From Phytopseudomonas seleniipraecipitans (GTDB lineage: Bacteria > Pseudomonadota > Gammaproteobacteria > Pseudomonadales > Pseudomonadaceae), in NCBI RefSeq assembly GCF_900102335.1, contig NZ_FNBM01000004.1, positions 303,052-367,051 on the forward strand: DNA of 64,000 nt, written 5' to 3'. Below are positions 6,330 to 16,242 of the stretch, in pieces. The notes under the pieces are model-generated. The model saw nothing but the letters and a program-made list of their open reading frames with translations. It was not told the origin of the DNA and did no database searches. Numbering within the stretch: position 1 is the stretch's first letter; the number at the start of each line of letters is the position of its first letter. Made by a program: the position numbers and the translations under genes.

Positions 6330-7637
6330 ATGTCGATCAAAATCCACCACGGCCCGAACGGCTCCTACAAGACCTCGGGCGCGATTCAGGATGATGCTGT
6401 TAGGGCGCTCAAAGAGGGCCGGCTGATCATCACCAACGTGCGCGGTTTCACCCTGGAGCGGGTGCTGCAGGTGATGCCTGATCTTCCTGATTCGGTCGAC
6501 ATCATCAACCTCGACCTCGAAAAGCTCGATGACATGGAACGCATGCGTACATGGTTTCAGTGGGCACCGCGGGGCGCGTTCCTGATCTTCGACGAAACCC
6601 AGCTGGTGTTCCCCAAGGCGTGGCGCGAAAAGGATCTAGAGCGCTTCGACTATCCGGGTGGCTCCGAGGAAGCCCAAAAGGCAGATCGCCCTATCTCCTG
6701 GCTCGATGGCTGGACCCGTCACCGCCACTGGAACTGGGACATCGTCCTGACCACCCCGAACATCAGCTACATCCGCGACGACATCCGCATGACCTGCGAG
6801 ATGGCCTACAAGCATTCGAACCTGGCCGTGATTGGCATCGGCGGCCGCTACAAAGAGGCTCAGCATGATGCACAGCTCAACCGACCACCCGAGAAAGGAA
6901 CCATTGTCGAGTTCCGAAAAATCAAGCCCGACACCTTCAAACTCTACCAGTCCACTGCCACCGGACTTGCCCAGGATACCAAGGCAGGCAAAAGCCTCCT
7001 CCGGTCGCCTAAGCTTCTGGCTCTCCTGGTATTTATGGCCCTTCTTATTGGGGCTGTTTTTTCTCTTGGTGGAGTCAGCTTCGGCCCTTCTACGGCTACT
7101 AAGTCAGAGCCTATCCCCGCTGCTCAAGCCCCTGCGAACACTCCTGCGCTTGCTGCTGAGAATCCTGCAGTTCCTCCTGATAAGAGCAATCCTCTTTCTG
7201 TTTCTCTTCTGGGCAGCCAACAAGCTGCTGTTCCTCCTATTGAGCTGAATCACCCCTACGCCCCGCGATCGTTCGTGGTGCGAGCCGTGATGACCACCGA
7301 GACTGGCGGCAAGTCCATGCAGATAGGCCAATTCGATGTGGTCGACTCCGAGGGGCTGGTTATCCGCCAATCGCTGGCCGACCTGCACCAGCTCGGCTAC
7401 CAGATCCACATACGCGGCTCCTGCATCGTCGATATCAGCCACCCGATGGGATTCAAGGGCAAAGCCTTCTGCCCTGGCCGACCGGCACAGCGAGAGGAAG
7501 CCGCGCGCCGCTTCGAAAACGGCTCTCCCGTGCGTGCGACACCCTCACAGCCAGCCATGGCAGGAAGCCTCACTCCTGCCCGTCAGAACGTGAATGTGGT
7601 GCCCGATGGTGAGTACGCAAGTCGGCCGTGGCGCTAA
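6330..7637 (+). CDS. zot: Zot-family phage assembly ATPase (pI-like)
   Basis: The 435-residue protein has a zonular occludens toxin domain at the N-terminus with Walker A GPNGSYKT (residues 8-15) and Walker B FLIFDE (D88, E89). One membrane span lies near residues 227-247 ([21 protein letters not shown]), followed by a periplasmic domain of about 185 residues rich in Pro/Ala near the membrane. pI/Zot proteins power extrusion of filamentous phage through the inner membrane. The gene starts 2 bases after the DUF2523 stop. No secretin (pIV) gene is present, as in other Pf phages, so a host outer-membrane channel is presumably used. Confidence 0.92.
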   Translation: MSIKIHHGPNGSYKTSGAIQDDAVRALKEGRLIITNVRGFTLERVLQVMPDLPDSVDIINLDLEKLDDMERMRTWFQWAPRGAFLIFDETQLVFPKAWREKDLERFDYPGGSEEAQKADRPISWLDGWTRHRHWNWDIVLTTPNISYIRDDIRMTCEMAYKHSNLAVIGIGGRYKEAQHDAQLNRPPEKGTIVEFRKIKPDTFKLYQSTATGLAQDTKAGKSLLRSPKLLALLVFMALLIGAVFSLGGVSFGPSTATKSEPIPAAQAPANTPALAAENPAVPPDKSNPLSVSLLGSQQAAVPPIELNHPYAPRSFVVRAVMTTETGGKSMQIGQFDVVDSEGLVIRQSLADLHQLGYQIHIRGSCIVDISHPMGFKGKAFCPGRPAQREEAARRFENGSPVRATPSQPAMAGSLTPARQNVNVVPDGEYASRPWR

Positions 7638-7667
7638 CGAGCGAGCGCCGGAGAGGTTCAGTTCAGA

Positions 7668-7698
7668 GCGAAGGCGCGAGCGAGGCACGCGCCTTCGC
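7668..7698. repeat. 11-bp perfect inverted repeat upstream of rep (origin candidate)
   Basis: GCGAAGGCGCG (7668-7678) and CGCGCCTTCGC (7688-7698) form an 11-bp stem with a 9-base loop. It stands in the 133-base gap between zot and the replication initiator gene. Inovirus plus-strand origins are hairpins recognised by the initiator, but a terminator for the structural operon is also possible; no U-tract follows. Confidence 0.6.
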
Positions 7699-7770
7699 GA
7701 CGTCCCTGTAACACGTCAGAAAGAAGCAAATACACAGTGTCGATTCGTGTCAATTTGGAGCAAACAGGCA

Positions 7771-9048
7771 ATGGCAGCAAAAGACCAACTCAGGGTTAAC
7801 CGTGAATTCAAAGAAACGCCTAATGGCCGTGTCTTTTTTGATTCCCATACCGCCGTTATCACTGATCTAACGAATGTTCGCCTGCTCCGCTGTGGCGTCG
7901 ATACCGTGCGCCAGTTGTACCGGGGCATGATCCGGCCTGACGTAATGAGCCTGTTTGAAAAACCCGGCACCATGGTCGAATTCGCTGACCAGATCTGGCA
8001 TTCGGGCCGTGTCAGCAAAGACTCTGGCTACCAGTACAAGCTGCAGAATTCTGACCTCGGCATCATCCTGCTGGTGAAGAACTTCAACGCCAAGATCGAT
8101 GCCATCGGCGCCCACCTGAAAATTGAAGTCTCGCCCCATGCCATCGACGCCCTGTCGCCTGAGCGCCTGCAGGAACACATGGACTACTACGCTGCAGCAG
8201 TCCTGAGTCACCGTGAAATCAACCAGTGCGCCGTCCACCTCGCCCTAGACCTACAAGGCTGGAAACCGCCCGTGGATCTGGTGGCTCGCATGCACTGCCG
8301 TGCACGTACTCAACGCGATATTTCGGGCATCAATGAAATCAACTGGACGACTAAATCCAGCACCTATGGTCGCGGTGAAACCTTCATGTTCGGTTCGGCC
8401 AGTGGCGTGCAATTGGCGATCTACAACAAGACCGAACAGGCTAGGGCAACCGACAAGCTCGACTACTGGGAAAGCGTCTGGAAGCGCCGCGACAGCTTCG
8501 ATCCACAAGACCCGGACAACTACGATCCTGACGCCGATGTATGGCGCGTAGAGCTGCGCTATCACCACTCGGTCATCCAGCAATTCGCCAGTGGCTCTAT
8601 TGACCTGAAGTCCGGCGCCCTGATCGACACCAGCTCGTTTGCTGCCTTCGCTGGGCATCTGGACGGCTTGTGGCGCTATGGCCTGCTCCAATTCAAGCTG
8701 CTCTGCCGCCCTGGCTATTTTGAGCCCATCTGGACGCTTATCCGTGAAGACGTGCGTGTCGATCTGCCTGTTGATTCGCTGCTCGATGACACCGAGTACA
8801 AGCGTTACTACAAGACCTCGCGGGGCTTCTCCGGCAAGAACGTTGAGCTGTTCCTGGGAAACTTCATCAGCCTGCTGGCAAGGGAAAAGGTGGGCGCAAA
8901 AAAGGCGTTTAAGACCCTCCAGCAATGGGACTGCTGGCCGGTCATCCGCGATCACTACGCCGCCAAGGACATGACCCAGGACGATCTATATCGCCATATC
9001 AGGGATCTACTCACAGAGAGGCATGTTCGATGGGGGCGTGCCATCTGA
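7771..9048 (+). CDS. Phage replication initiation protein
   Basis: The ATG at 7771 (GGAG upstream) gives 425 residues. A GTG at 7594 would extend the frame across the zot 3' end and the hairpin, which is unlikely. The segment FKETPNGRVFFDSHTAVITDL and NVRLLRCGVDTVRQLY match the Pf replication protein PA0727 as I remember it. Such initiators nick the plus-strand origin for rolling-circle replication; candidate active residues are His and Tyr near the middle (IEVSPHAI, MDYYAAAVL). The stop overlaps the integrase start (TGATG). Confidence 0.82.
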   Translation: MAAKDQLRVNREFKETPNGRVFFDSHTAVITDLTNVRLLRCGVDTVRQLYRGMIRPDVMSLFEKPGTMVEFADQIWHSGRVSKDSGYQYKLQNSDLGIILLVKNFNAKIDAIGAHLKIEVSPHAIDALSPERLQEHMDYYAAAVLSHREINQCAVHLALDLQGWKPPVDLVARMHCRARTQRDISGINEINWTTKSSTYGRGETFMFGSASGVQLAIYNKTEQARATDKLDYWESVWKRRDSFDPQDPDNYDPDADVWRVELRYHHSVIQQFASGSIDLKSGALIDTSSFAAFAGHLDGLWRYGLLQFKLLCRPGYFEPIWTLIREDVRVDLPVDSLLDDTEYKRYYKTSRGFSGKNVELFLGNFISLLAREKVGAKKAFKTLQQWDCWPVIRDHYAAKDMTQDDLYRHIRDLLTERHVRWGRAI

Positions 9049-10049
9049 TGGCAATCGAAAAGCTTCCTGACGGTCGCTGGAAGGCCGATATCGAACCGGC
9101 CAAAGGCAAGCGCTTCCGTAAGACCTTCAAGACCAAAGCCGAAGCTATGCGGTTTGAGTCAACCTGCCGGGCCAAGGTCGTTGAAACACCTGAATGGTCA
9201 CCTAGGCTGAAAGACACTCGTCGGCTGCAGGAACTGATTGATCGCTGGGCCACCTTGCATGCGCACACGCTTTCGGATGGTGACGCTCGCCGTCGCCTGC
9301 TGGACGGTATGGCTAAAGACCTTCGCAATCCGATAGCCATCAAGATGACTGGCAAGCAATACGCTGAGTACCGGGCAAAACAGCTCACTCAAGGTGCTAA
9401 CCCCAAGACGCTCAATAACCGGCTTGGTTATCTTCGCTCTGTGTTCAACGTGCTGCACCAGCTCGAAGAAATCGACTACCCCAACCCGCTGTCTAGGGTA
9501 AAGCCGCTACGCCTGCAGGAAAAGGAACTGGCCTACCTGACCGATGCTCAGGTCGACCACCTGTTCGAGGTCATTCATGAGCGCTGCAGGACGCCCCATG
9601 TCGCTATGGTCGCCGCGATCTGTCTCGCTACGGGTGCTCGATGGGGTGAGGCACAAGCTTTGACGCCAGAACGTGTACGGGGTGGGCTGGTGACCTTCGT
9701 AAACACCAAGGGCAAGCGTGTCCGCTCTATCCCGATAGACCCGCTGCTGGAACAGCAGATCCACCGGCACTTCAAGCTTCATGGCGTGTTCTCGAACTGC
9801 CTCAACAGCTTCGACAAGACCCTGGATGCTACCAAGCTGGTCTTACCTGCAGGTCAGGCTTCCCACGTTCTGCGGCACACCTTCGCCAGCCACTTTGTCA
9901 TCAACGGAGGAAACATCCTCACTCTGCAAAAGATCCTTGGCCATCAATCTCTAACCATGACCATGCGATATGCGCACTTGGCACCCGATCATTTGCAAGA
10001 TGCGATAAAGCTGGGCCCTAGATTGGATTTCCCAGCTCTCTTTAGGTGA
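9048..10049 (+). CDS. int: Tyrosine recombinase (phage integrase)
   Basis: Start ATG at 9048 overlaps the rep stop; longer frames reach into rep. The 333 residues carry an arm-type N-terminal domain (GRWKADIEPAKGKRFRKTFKTKAEA), a core-binding domain (about 55-150) and a catalytic domain with the full set: R198 (ATGARWGE), H273-x-x-R276 (SHVLRHTF), H299 (LGHQS) and Y308 (MRYAHL). It should recombine attP with the tRNA-Ser gene 0.5 kb downstream. Confidence 0.95.
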   Translation: MAIEKLPDGRWKADIEPAKGKRFRKTFKTKAEAMRFESTCRAKVVETPEWSPRLKDTRRLQELIDRWATLHAHTLSDGDARRRLLDGMAKDLRNPIAIKMTGKQYAEYRAKQLTQGANPKTLNNRLGYLRSVFNVLHQLEEIDYPNPLSRVKPLRLQEKELAYLTDAQVDHLFEVIHERCRTPHVAMVAAICLATGARWGEAQALTPERVRGGLVTFVNTKGKRVRSIPIDPLLEQQIHRHFKLHGVFSNCLNSFDKTLDATKLVLPAGQASHVLRHTFASHFVINGGNILTLQKILGHQSLTMTMRYAHLAPDHLQDAIKLGPRLDFPALFR

Positions 10050-10066
10050 TTAGCATGCCGATGGTT

Positions 10067-10396
10067 TCACTCGACTTCGCGCAACACACCTTTACGAAGC
10101 GCCTCTCCACCTTCTTGGTAAGAGTCTTGGCGCACTTGCTCCATCTGATTGCGCAGTTCATTCCTGCATTCACTCAGCGGTCTATCACCGTTGCGCTCAA
10201 TAAAATCATCAAAAGAGCTGTGCGACGGTGTAGACGAGTATTTTGCAAGGCGAGCCTTTTCACGCTTCTCGTGTGCTCTCTGGCCTGCTTGACTCAACTC
10301 AAGAACAGCTAGAGCAACCTTGCCAGTGCCTATCGCTAATTTACCCAGTCCTTTCAAGATAGAGCTCGACGCAGAAGCCTTACCGGTAAATTTCAT
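10067..10396 (-). CDS. Unknown cargo protein between integrase and tRNA
   Basis: Start ATG at 10396 is chosen for the AAGGAG placed 6 bases upstream; it gives 109 residues. The N-terminus is Gly/Ser/Lys-rich with a moderately hydrophobic stretch (ILKGLGKLAIGTGKVALAVLEL, about residues 15-36). The rest is a charged helical segment with many Glu, Arg and Gln. It points towards the integrase, opposite to all phage core genes. In Pf4 this slot holds a toxin-antitoxin pair; here it is a single gene I do not recognise. Confidence 0.65.
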   Translation of the reverse strand: MKFTGKASASSSILKGLGKLAIGTGKVALAVLELSQAGQRAHEKREKARLAKYSSTPSHSSFDDFIERNGDRPLSECRNELRNQMEQVRQDSYQEGGEALRKGVLREVE

Positions 10397-10475
10397 TCCG
10401 TACTCCTTGGAAGTTTTCACAACGTTAGCACAGCGCAAGAGCCTACCAGCGGCCTACCGTGCGTCGGATTAGCGA

Positions 10476-10497
10476 TTCTTCGACACTTCTTCGACAC
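10476..10497 (+). repeat. Tandem 11-base repeat near the right attachment end
   Basis: TTCTTCGACAC occurs twice head to tail (10476-10486 and 10487-10497). It lies 70 bases from the tRNA 3' end. A second short repeat, GCCTACC, occurs twice just upstream (about 10440-10457). Such direct repeats next to a core site are typical arm-type integrase or excisionase sites; this is inferred. Confidence 0.5.
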
Positions 10498-10518
10498 TTT
10501 GCATGCCGCAGATAGCAA

Positions 10519-10551
10519 AAGCCCCCGAAACTCTAGGAATTTCAGGGGCTT
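10519..10551 (-). terminator. Rho-independent terminator of tRNA-Ser
   Basis: Read on the minus strand, AAGCCCCTGAAA pairs with TTTCGGGGGCTT over 12 bp (one T-G wobble) around a 9-base loop, followed by TTTTG. It lies just downstream of the tRNA. Because the tRNA 3' end faces the prophage, this terminator is probably phage-supplied. Confidence 0.8.
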
Positions 10552-10563
10552 AGGCTTGAGATA

Positions 10564-10653
10564 TGGCGGGAAGATAGGGATTTGAACCCTAGGTACCATC
10601 GCTGATACAACGGATTTCGAATCCGTCCCGTTCGGCCACTCCGGCATCTTCCC
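10564..10653 (-). tRNA. tRNA-Ser (anticodon CGA)
   Basis: The 90-base gene folds as a class II tRNA. The acceptor arms are GGGAAGA and TCTTCCC, the discriminator is G and CCA is encoded. The anticodon arm has stem ACGGA/TCCGT with loop TTCGAAA. A long variable arm follows (about GTATCAGCGATGGTACC), and the T arm has TAGGG-TTCAAAT-CCCTA. The CGA anticodon reads UCG. The 3' half is the likely attB/attR of the prophage. Confidence 0.95.
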
Positions 10654-10956
10654 AGGCGGCGCGCATGATATCAGCAGAATTCGGTTTGGCGAAGCCCGTC
10701 AGGCGATTTTTTTCGCTTGGTTTCAATTGCTTGCCTCAATCTGCCTGACAACGGCTCACGCCAACCAGACAGGCTAACGGCCCCAGGCCTTGTGGTTGAA
10801 GCCTCCCAGGCTATCGAGACATTGGGTAGTTTGGCGTCTGCCACCGATTTGCTGTCGATTGAGCAGAATGCGGAGTGATCCACTCAGCGGATGCTGGCTT
10901 GTCGCTTGCGCAAAATACTGTACATTTAAACAGTATTTTTCTGTCGTCCGATTGCC
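10654..10956. other. Interval between tRNA-Ser and imuA
   Basis: Small frames occur here but none has coding character or a ribosome-binding site. Its only recognised content is the LexA box at its right end, plus presumably the leftward tRNA promoter near 10660-10720. Confidence 0.6.
10918..10933. promoter_or_regulatory. LexA (SOS) box of imuA-imuB-dnaE2
   Basis: CTGT-ACATTTAA-ACAG fits the CTGT-N8-ACAG consensus exactly, and the symmetry extends to AATACTGT/ACAGTATT arms (10914-10937). It ends 23 bases before the imuA ATG, so LexA would cover the promoter. Confidence 0.92.
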
Positions 10957-11577
10957 ATGTCCTCTGTCGTTGCCCTCGATCATTTACTCAATGAACGCCG
11001 TATCTGGCGTGGCCAGAGCTTTGTCGCGCCTAGCGGTCATCAGCCCACGGGCAACCCTGTGCTGGATGCAGCACTGCCAGGCGGGGGTTGGCCGGAAGCG
11101 GCGTTGAGCGAGTTGCTGGTGGCAGCACCGGGCGTTGGTGAGCTGCGTTTGCTGCTGGCGACGCTGGCGCGCTTGAGTGGCGCGGGGGAGCGGGTGGTAC
11201 TGGTCGCGCCCCCGTATCTGCCCTACCCCGGCGCCTGGCTGGCGGCCGGGGTGGAAATGGCGCAGCTGACGATTATCCAGGCATCTGCCCGTGATGCCTT
11301 GTGGGCAGCCGAACAGTGCCTGCGCTCGGGCAGCTGTGGTGCGGTGGTGCTCTGGCCGCAGCGCGCCGACGATCGCGCCTTGCGCCGCCTGCAGATTGCC
11401 GCGGAAACCGGGCAGACCTTAGCCTTCGCTTACCGCCCGCTGCATGAGGCGCAGAACCCTTCACCCGCGGCCTTGCGCCTGACCATTGAGGCGCAGCCAG
11501 CCCAGGTGCGCGTGCTCAAGTGCCGTGGCGGGCAGCCGCCAGCACGCGCGTTTCCGCTGACCGCGTGGGGTCGATGA
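10957..11577 (+). CDS. imuA: ImuA, SOS mutasome accessory protein
   Basis: The 206-residue protein is a RecA/SulA-like member of the ImuA family: the N-terminal LPGGGWPEAALSELLV and RVVLVAPPYLPYPGAWLAAG are family hallmarks. ImuA works with ImuB and DnaE2 in damage-induced mutagenesis. It is the first gene after the LexA box and is followed one base later by imuB. No complete Walker A is seen, as in other Pseudomonas ImuA. Confidence 0.9.
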   Translation: MSSVVALDHLLNERRIWRGQSFVAPSGHQPTGNPVLDAALPGGGWPEAALSELLVAAPGVGELRLLLATLARLSGAGERVVLVAPPYLPYPGAWLAAGVEMAQLTIIQASARDALWAAEQCLRSGSCGAVVLWPQRADDRALRRLQIAAETGQTLAFAYRPLHEAQNPSPAALRLTIEAQPAQVRVLKCRGGQPPARAFPLTAWGR

Positions 11578-11578
11578 C

Positions 11579-12991
11579 ATGCGCTGGGCCTGCATTCTGC
11601 TGCCGCAACTGGCCATGGACGGAATACTGCGTGGCCGCGAAGACAGCGACACGCCGCTGGTGCTGCTCAGCGGCCCACCGCAGCGCCGGCTGTTGCAGGC
11701 CGTCACACCCTCGGCGCGGGCGCTTGGCTTGCGCCCTGGGCAGACGCTGACGGCCGCACAGTCGCTCAATTGCGCCTTCGCCAGCGCCGAGTACGAGCCC
11801 GCGGAGATCGAGCGCTGGCGTAATTTTCTCGCTGCGTGGGCCTATGGCTTCAGTTCCCAGGTGAGCCTGCATTACCCGCGTTGCCTGCTGCTGGAGGTGC
11901 AATCCAGCCTCGCGCTATTTGGGCCCTGGCCACGTTTCGAGGCGCGTTTGCGCGAGGAGCTGACGGCGCTGGGCTTTCGGCACCGCATCACCCTGGCGCA
12001 TAACCCGGCCGCGGCGCGGATGCTCGCCAACCTCCACGATGGCCTGGCGGTGAGCGACGAACAGGCGCTGCGCCAGCGCATCGCGGCCATGCCACTGGAT
12101 CGCATCGGCCTGCCTGCCGAGCTGGTCACAGCGCTGGCACGCATGGGCCTGCGTCAGGTGCGCCAGTTGCAGGCGCTGCCGCGTGACAGCCTGGCGCGGC
12201 GCTTTCCGCCGGAACTGCTCGCCCAGTTGGATACCCTGCTCGGCGTACGCCCGTTGGCGCTGGACTATTACCGGCCGCCAGATGTGTTCGATACGCGCCT
12301 GGAGCTGCATTTCGAGGTGGAGTCGACCCAGGCGCTGCTGTTTCCGCTGCGCCGGCTGACGGCAGACCTGGCCGCTTACCTGGCAGGTCGGGACTGCGGC
12401 GTGCAGCGTTTCGTGCTGCACCTGGAACACCGTGAGGGCGATGACAGTCAGGTGCCAGTCGGCCTGCTCAGCACTGAACGGGAGGCGGCGATGCTGCTGG
12501 AGTTCACCCGCGGCCGCCTGGAACAGCTGCAACTGCGCTCGCCGGTGCTGGCGATCCGCTTGGTGGCCCGCGATCTGCCGGTTTTCGTGCCGCAGCATCA
12601 GGCCCTGTTCGACGAGCGCCCGCAGCAGACCCTGGGCTGGGAGCAGTTGCGCGAACGCTTGCGGGCGCGCCTGGGTGACGACGCAGTGCTAAGCCTGAAT
12701 GCCCATGCCGACCACCGCCCGGAAAAAGCCTGGCGCACGCAGACGGCCAGCAGTTCGCTGACCCGCCACAGCGGCGCGCGCCCCACCTGGCTGCTGGCGG
12801 AACCGCAGGTGCTGCGTGAAGGCGGGCTGCGCATTCTGATGGGACCGGAGCGCATCGAGTCCGGCTGGTGGGATGGCGAAGACGTGCGCCGCGATTACTA
12901 CTTGGTAGAAACCCGCAACGGCCAGCGCGGCTGGGCGTTCCGCAGTGTCGGCGAAGACGGCCCGCTGCAGCTGCACGGATGGTTCGCATGA
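11579..12991 (+). CDS. imuB: ImuB, catalytically inactive Y-family polymerase homologue
   Basis: The 470-residue protein has the Y-family polymerase fold (palm, fingers, little finger regions; [32 protein letters not shown] is the HhH thumb part). The first catalytic motif, which has acidic residues in DinB, reads [14 protein letters not shown] here, so the metal-binding site is absent, as known for ImuB. It acts as the hub binding the clamp, ImuA and DnaE2. The last bases overlap the dnaE2 start as ATGA. Confidence 0.92.
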   Translation: MRWACILLPQLAMDGILRGREDSDTPLVLLSGPPQRRLLQAVTPSARALGLRPGQTLTAAQSLNCAFASAEYEPAEIERWRNFLAAWAYGFSSQVSLHYPRCLLLEVQSSLALFGPWPRFEARLREELTALGFRHRITLAHNPAAARMLANLHDGLAVSDEQALRQRIAAMPLDRIGLPAELVTALARMGLRQVRQLQALPRDSLARRFPPELLAQLDTLLGVRPLALDYYRPPDVFDTRLELHFEVESTQALLFPLRRLTADLAAYLAGRDCGVQRFVLHLEHREGDDSQVPVGLLSTEREAAMLLEFTRGRLEQLQLRSPVLAIRLVARDLPVFVPQHQALFDERPQQTLGWEQLRERLRARLGDDAVLSLNAHADHRPEKAWRTQTASSSLTRHSGARPTWLLAEPQVLREGGLRILMGPERIESGWWDGEDVRRDYYLVETRNGQRGWAFRSVGEDGPLQLHGWFA

Positions 12992-15900
12992 GCCTGCCCG
13001 AGTATGCCGAGCTGCACTGCCTATCGAACTTCAGCTTCCAGCGTGGCGCCTCCAGCGCCGATGAGCTGTTCGAGCGCGCGCAGCTGCTCGGCTACCGCGC
13101 GCTGGCGATCACCGATGAATGCACCCTGGCCGGCATCGTGCGTGCCTGGCAGGCCGCCAAGAAGCATGAAGTCGCATTGATCGTCGGCAGCGAAATGCTG
13201 CTGGAGAACGGCGCCCGGCTGGTCCTGCTGGCCGAGAACCTGACCGGCTACCAGGCGTTGTGCGGGCTGATCACCCGTGCCAGGCGGCGGGCAGAAAAAG
13301 GTCGCTACCGGCTGCTGAATGAAGACTTGCCCGCAGCACCCGAAGGCTTGCTGGCCATCTGGCTGCCTCGCCCGGAGGATGACAACAGCGCTGGCGCCTG
13401 GCTGCAGGCGCGCTTCCCTGAACGGCTGTGGCTGGGTGTGGAGCTGCACCGTGGCGCCGATGACCAGGCGCACCTGCAACATTGCCTGAGCTTGGCCGGG
13501 CAGCTGGCTATCCAGCCGGTCGCCTGCGGCGATGTGCACATGCATGCCCGCGGCCGCCGTGCCCTGCAGGATTGCATGACGGCGATCCGTCACCATCTGC
13601 CGGTAGCCGAAGCCGGCGCCCACCTGTTCGCCAATGGCGAGCGGCACCTGCGCCGCCGCGAGGAACTGGCCGAGCTGTATCCGCCGCGGTTGTTGGCCGA
13701 AACCCTGCGCCTTGCCGAGCGCTGCCGTTTCGACCTCGACGAACTCAAGTATCAGTATCCCCATGAGCTGGTGCCGGCTGGCCACGACGCCAGCTCATGG
13801 CTGCGCAAGCTGGTTGAGGACGGCATCCGCTGGCGCTGGCCTGGCGGCATCAGTGAAAAAGTACGCGCACAGATAGAAAAAGAACTCTCGCTGATCTGCG
13901 AACTTCATTACGAAAGCTATTTCCTTACCGTGCACGACATTGTCCGCTTCGCCCGTGAGCAGTCGATTCTCTGCCAGGGACGAGGCTCGGCGGCCAACTC
14001 TTCGGTGTGCTTCGCCCTCGGCATCACCGAGCTGGACCCGATGGCGGGTAACAGCCGGCTGTTGTTCGAACGCTTCCTGTCCCGCGAGCGCAACGAGCCG
14101 CCCGATATCGACGTGGATTTCGAGCATGACCGTCGCGAGGAGGTCATCCAGTACGTGTTTCGCCGCTATGGCCGCGAGCGGGCGGCACTGACCGCGGTGG
14201 TCAGCACCTACCACGGCGCCGGAGCGATTCGTGATGTCGCCAAGGCGCTGGGTTTGCCGCCGGACCAGATCAATGCTCTGGCCGCCTGCTGTGGCCGCTG
14301 GAGCGACCGTATTCCTGATGCCGAGCGCCTGCGCGAAGCCGGCTTCGACCCGCAGAGCAAGGTGCTGCACCGCGCGCTGGTGCTGGCGGGCGAGCTGATC
14401 GGCTTTCCCCGCCACCTCTCGCAGCACCCTGGCGGCTTCGTGATTTCTGAATACCCATTGGACACCTTGGTGCCCGTGGAAAACGCCAGCATGGCCGACC
14501 GCACGGTGATCCAGTGGGACAAGGACGACCTCGACGCCGTCGGCCTGCTCAAGGTCGATGTGCTTGCCCTGGGCATGCTCAGCGCCCTGCGCCGCTGCTT
14601 CGACCTGCTGGCCGACTACCGCGGCAAACGCTGGACGCTGGCCAGCCTGCCACCGGAAGACTCGGCCACCTACGCGATGATCAGCCGGGCAGACACCGTG
14701 GGCGTGTTCCAGATCGAATCCCGCGCGCAGATGGCCATGCTGCCGCGCCTGCGTCCCGCGACCTTCTACGATCTGGTGATCCAGGTGGCCATCGTGCGGC
14801 CGGGGCCGATTCAGGGCGATATGGTGCACCCGTACCTGCGGCGGCGTAACAAGGAAGAAGCGGTGACCTACCCGTCCGAGGAACTGAAGCCGGTGTTCGA
14901 GCGCACCCTGGGCGTACCGCTGTTCCAGGAGCAAGTGATGGAGCTGGCGATCATCGCAGCAGGATACAGCGCTGGCGAAGCCGATGAGCTGCGCCGCTCC
15001 ATGGCCGCCTGGAAGCGCCACGGCGGCCTGGAGCCACACCGCAAGCGGCTGACAGAACGCATGCTCGAGAAGAACTATCCGCTCGAATACATCGGCCGCA
15101 TCTTCGAGCAGATCAAGGGTTTTGGCAGCTATGGCTTTCCCGAATCCCATGCGGCCAGTTTCGCCCTGCTTACTTACGCCAGTTGCTGGCTCAAGTGCCA
15201 CGAGCCCGCGGCCTTCGCCTGCGCGCTGATCAACAGCTGGCCGATGGGCTTCTATAACCCTGACCAGGTGCTGCAGGACGCACGCCGCCACGGCTTGCGC
15301 ATTCATCCGGTGGACGTGCGCTACAGCGGGTGGGACTGCACCTTGGAAGCCATCGACAAGCCACAACCGGCGATCCGCCTCGGTCTGCGCCTGGTCAAAG
15401 GTTTTCGCGAGGACGCGGCGCAACGCATCGTCGCCGCCCGCAGCGTTGCGCCCTTCCACGACATTGCCGACCTGTGCCAGCGCGCAGGGCTGGACAACAA
15501 TGCCCGCGCCCGGCTGGCCGATGCCGGCGCGCTGCAGGCACTGGTTGGCCACCGTCATCAGGCGCGTTGGGCCATCGCCGGCGTTGAGCCGCAGTTACCG
15601 CTGTTCGCCAGCCTGCCGGCGCAGACGGAAACCAGCATCGCGCTGCCGCGCCCCAGCATCGGCGAAAACCTGCTGACCGATTACGCGACGCTGGGCACCA
15701 CGCTCGGCCCACACCCACTGTCCTTGCTACGCAGCAAACTACGCGCGGCCGGCTGCCGCAGCCGCCGCGAGCTGCAGCACGTGGAGCCTGGGCGGATGGT
15801 CAGCGTGGCTGGCCTGGTCATCGGCCGCCAGCGCCCGCAAACCGCCAGCGGCGTGACCTTCGTCACCCTCGAAGACGAGTTCGGCATGATCAACGTGCTG

Positions 15901-16074
15901 GTGCGCCTGGACCTCGCCGAGCGCCAACGCAAGACGCTACTGCAGGCTCAATTGCTGCGCATCGACGGCCACCTGGAAGCCGCCAATGGCGTGCAGCACG
16001 TGATCGCCGGGCGACTGGTCGACCTGACCGACTGGCTGTTGGGGCTGGACGTGCGCAGTCGGGATTTCCACTGA
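12988..16074 (+). CDS. dnaE2: Error-prone DNA polymerase DnaE2 (ImuC)
   Basis: The ATG at 12988 overlaps the imuB stop (ATGA); 1028 residues is the family norm. Order: PHP domain ([26 protein letters not shown] at the start), C-family polymerase core with the [17 protein letters not shown] acidic motif around residue 372, fingers, HhH repeats and a C-terminal OB domain ([18 protein letters not shown]). The C-terminal tau-binding domain of DnaE1 is absent, as expected for DnaE2. It inserts opposite lesions during SOS mutagenesis. Confidence 0.95.
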   Translation: MSLPEYAELHCLSNFSFQRGASSADELFERAQLLGYRALAITDECTLAGIVRAWQAAKKHEVALIVGSEMLLENGARLVLLAENLTGYQALCGLITRARRRAEKGRYRLLNEDLPAAPEGLLAIWLPRPEDDNSAGAWLQARFPERLWLGVELHRGADDQAHLQHCLSLAGQLAIQPVACGDVHMHARGRRALQDCMTAIRHHLPVAEAGAHLFANGERHLRRREELAELYPPRLLAETLRLAERCRFDLDELKYQYPHELVPAGHDASSWLRKLVEDGIRWRWPGGISEKVRAQIEKELSLICELHYESYFLTVHDIVRFAREQSILCQGRGSAANSSVCFALGITELDPMAGNSRLLFERFLSRERNEPPDIDVDFEHDRREEVIQYVFRRYGRERAALTAVVSTYHGAGAIRDVAKALGLPPDQINALAACCGRWSDRIPDAERLREAGFDPQSKVLHRALVLAGELIGFPRHLSQHPGGFVISEYPLDTLVPVENASMADRTVIQWDKDDLDAVGLLKVDVLALGMLSALRRCFDLLADYRGKRWTLASLPPEDSATYAMISRADTVGVFQIESRAQMAMLPRLRPATFYDLVIQVAIVRPGPIQGDMVHPYLRRRNKEEAVTYPSEELKPVFERTLGVPLFQEQVMELAIIAAGYSAGEADELRRSMAAWKRHGGLEPHRKRLTERMLEKNYPLEYIGRIFEQIKGFGSYGFPESHAASFALLTYASCWLKCHEPAAFACALINSWPMGFYNPDQVLQDARRHGLRIHPVDVRYSGWDCTLEAIDKPQPAIRLGLRLVKGFREDAAQRIVAARSVAPFHDIADLCQRAGLDNNARARLADAGALQALVGHRHQARWAIAGVEPQLPLFASLPAQTETSIALPRPSIGENLLTDYATLGTTLGPHPLSLLRSKLRAAGCRSRRELQHVEPGRMVSVAGLVIGRQRPQTASGVTFVTLEDEFGMINVLVRLDLAERQRKTLLQAQLLRIDGHLEAANGVQHVIAGRLVDLTDWLLGLDVRSRDFH

Positions 16075-16083
16075 GCGGTGATG

Positions 16084-16105
16084 GGCGGCAGCGGGCCGCC
16101 TTTGT
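16084..16105 (+). terminator. Probable terminator of the imu operon
   Basis: GGCGGC-AGCGG-GCCGCC forms a 6-bp stem followed by TTTGT. It begins 9 bases after the dnaE2 stop. Confidence 0.6.
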
Positions 16106-16122
16106 CGTTCGGCTACAGGCTT

Positions 16123-16140
16123 GATGGGCAGCCGCCCATC
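16123..16140. repeat. REP-like hairpin
   Basis: GATGGGC-AGCC-GCCCATC is a perfect 7-bp stem with a 4-base loop in the convergent gap between dnaE2 and elaA. The flanks (GGCTACAGG before and CCTACGGGCT after) resemble Pseudomonas intergenic REP sequences. Confidence 0.5.
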
Positions 16141-16242
16141 CTACGGGCTGATGATTTCGCAAGGTTGTGGGAACGGATCATGCCCGTTACTTCGCGTGCA
16201 TGGCGCGCTCCTACAAAGTGGCTGGCGACGCAGGCCTGTCGC

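Larger units (their letters stand above)
1369..10563. mobile_element. Pf-like inovirus (filamentous) prophage integrated at tRNA-Ser(CGA)
   Basis: Gene order matches the P. aeruginosa Pf core: repressor, Xis-like, small early proteins, ssDNA-binding protein, PfsE-like, membrane protein, CoaB, small protein, CoaA, DUF2523, Zot, replication initiator, integrase. All structural and replication genes are intact, so it could be an active phage. The right end abuts the encoded CCA end of tRNA-Ser. I searched 1-1400 by eye for a second copy of the tRNA 3' end and found none, so the left boundary is unresolved and 1369 is only the edge of the recognisable core. Confidence 0.85.

Noticed and set aside
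7594..7770. GTG start for the replication protein at 7594
   Set aside because: It would overlap zot and run through the 11-bp hairpin, and the extra 59 residues lack similarity; ATG 7771 is better placed.
13795..15558. 587-codon open frame on the minus strand
   Set aside because: It is antisense to dnaE2; long antisense frames are common in high-GC genes and the product has no family features.
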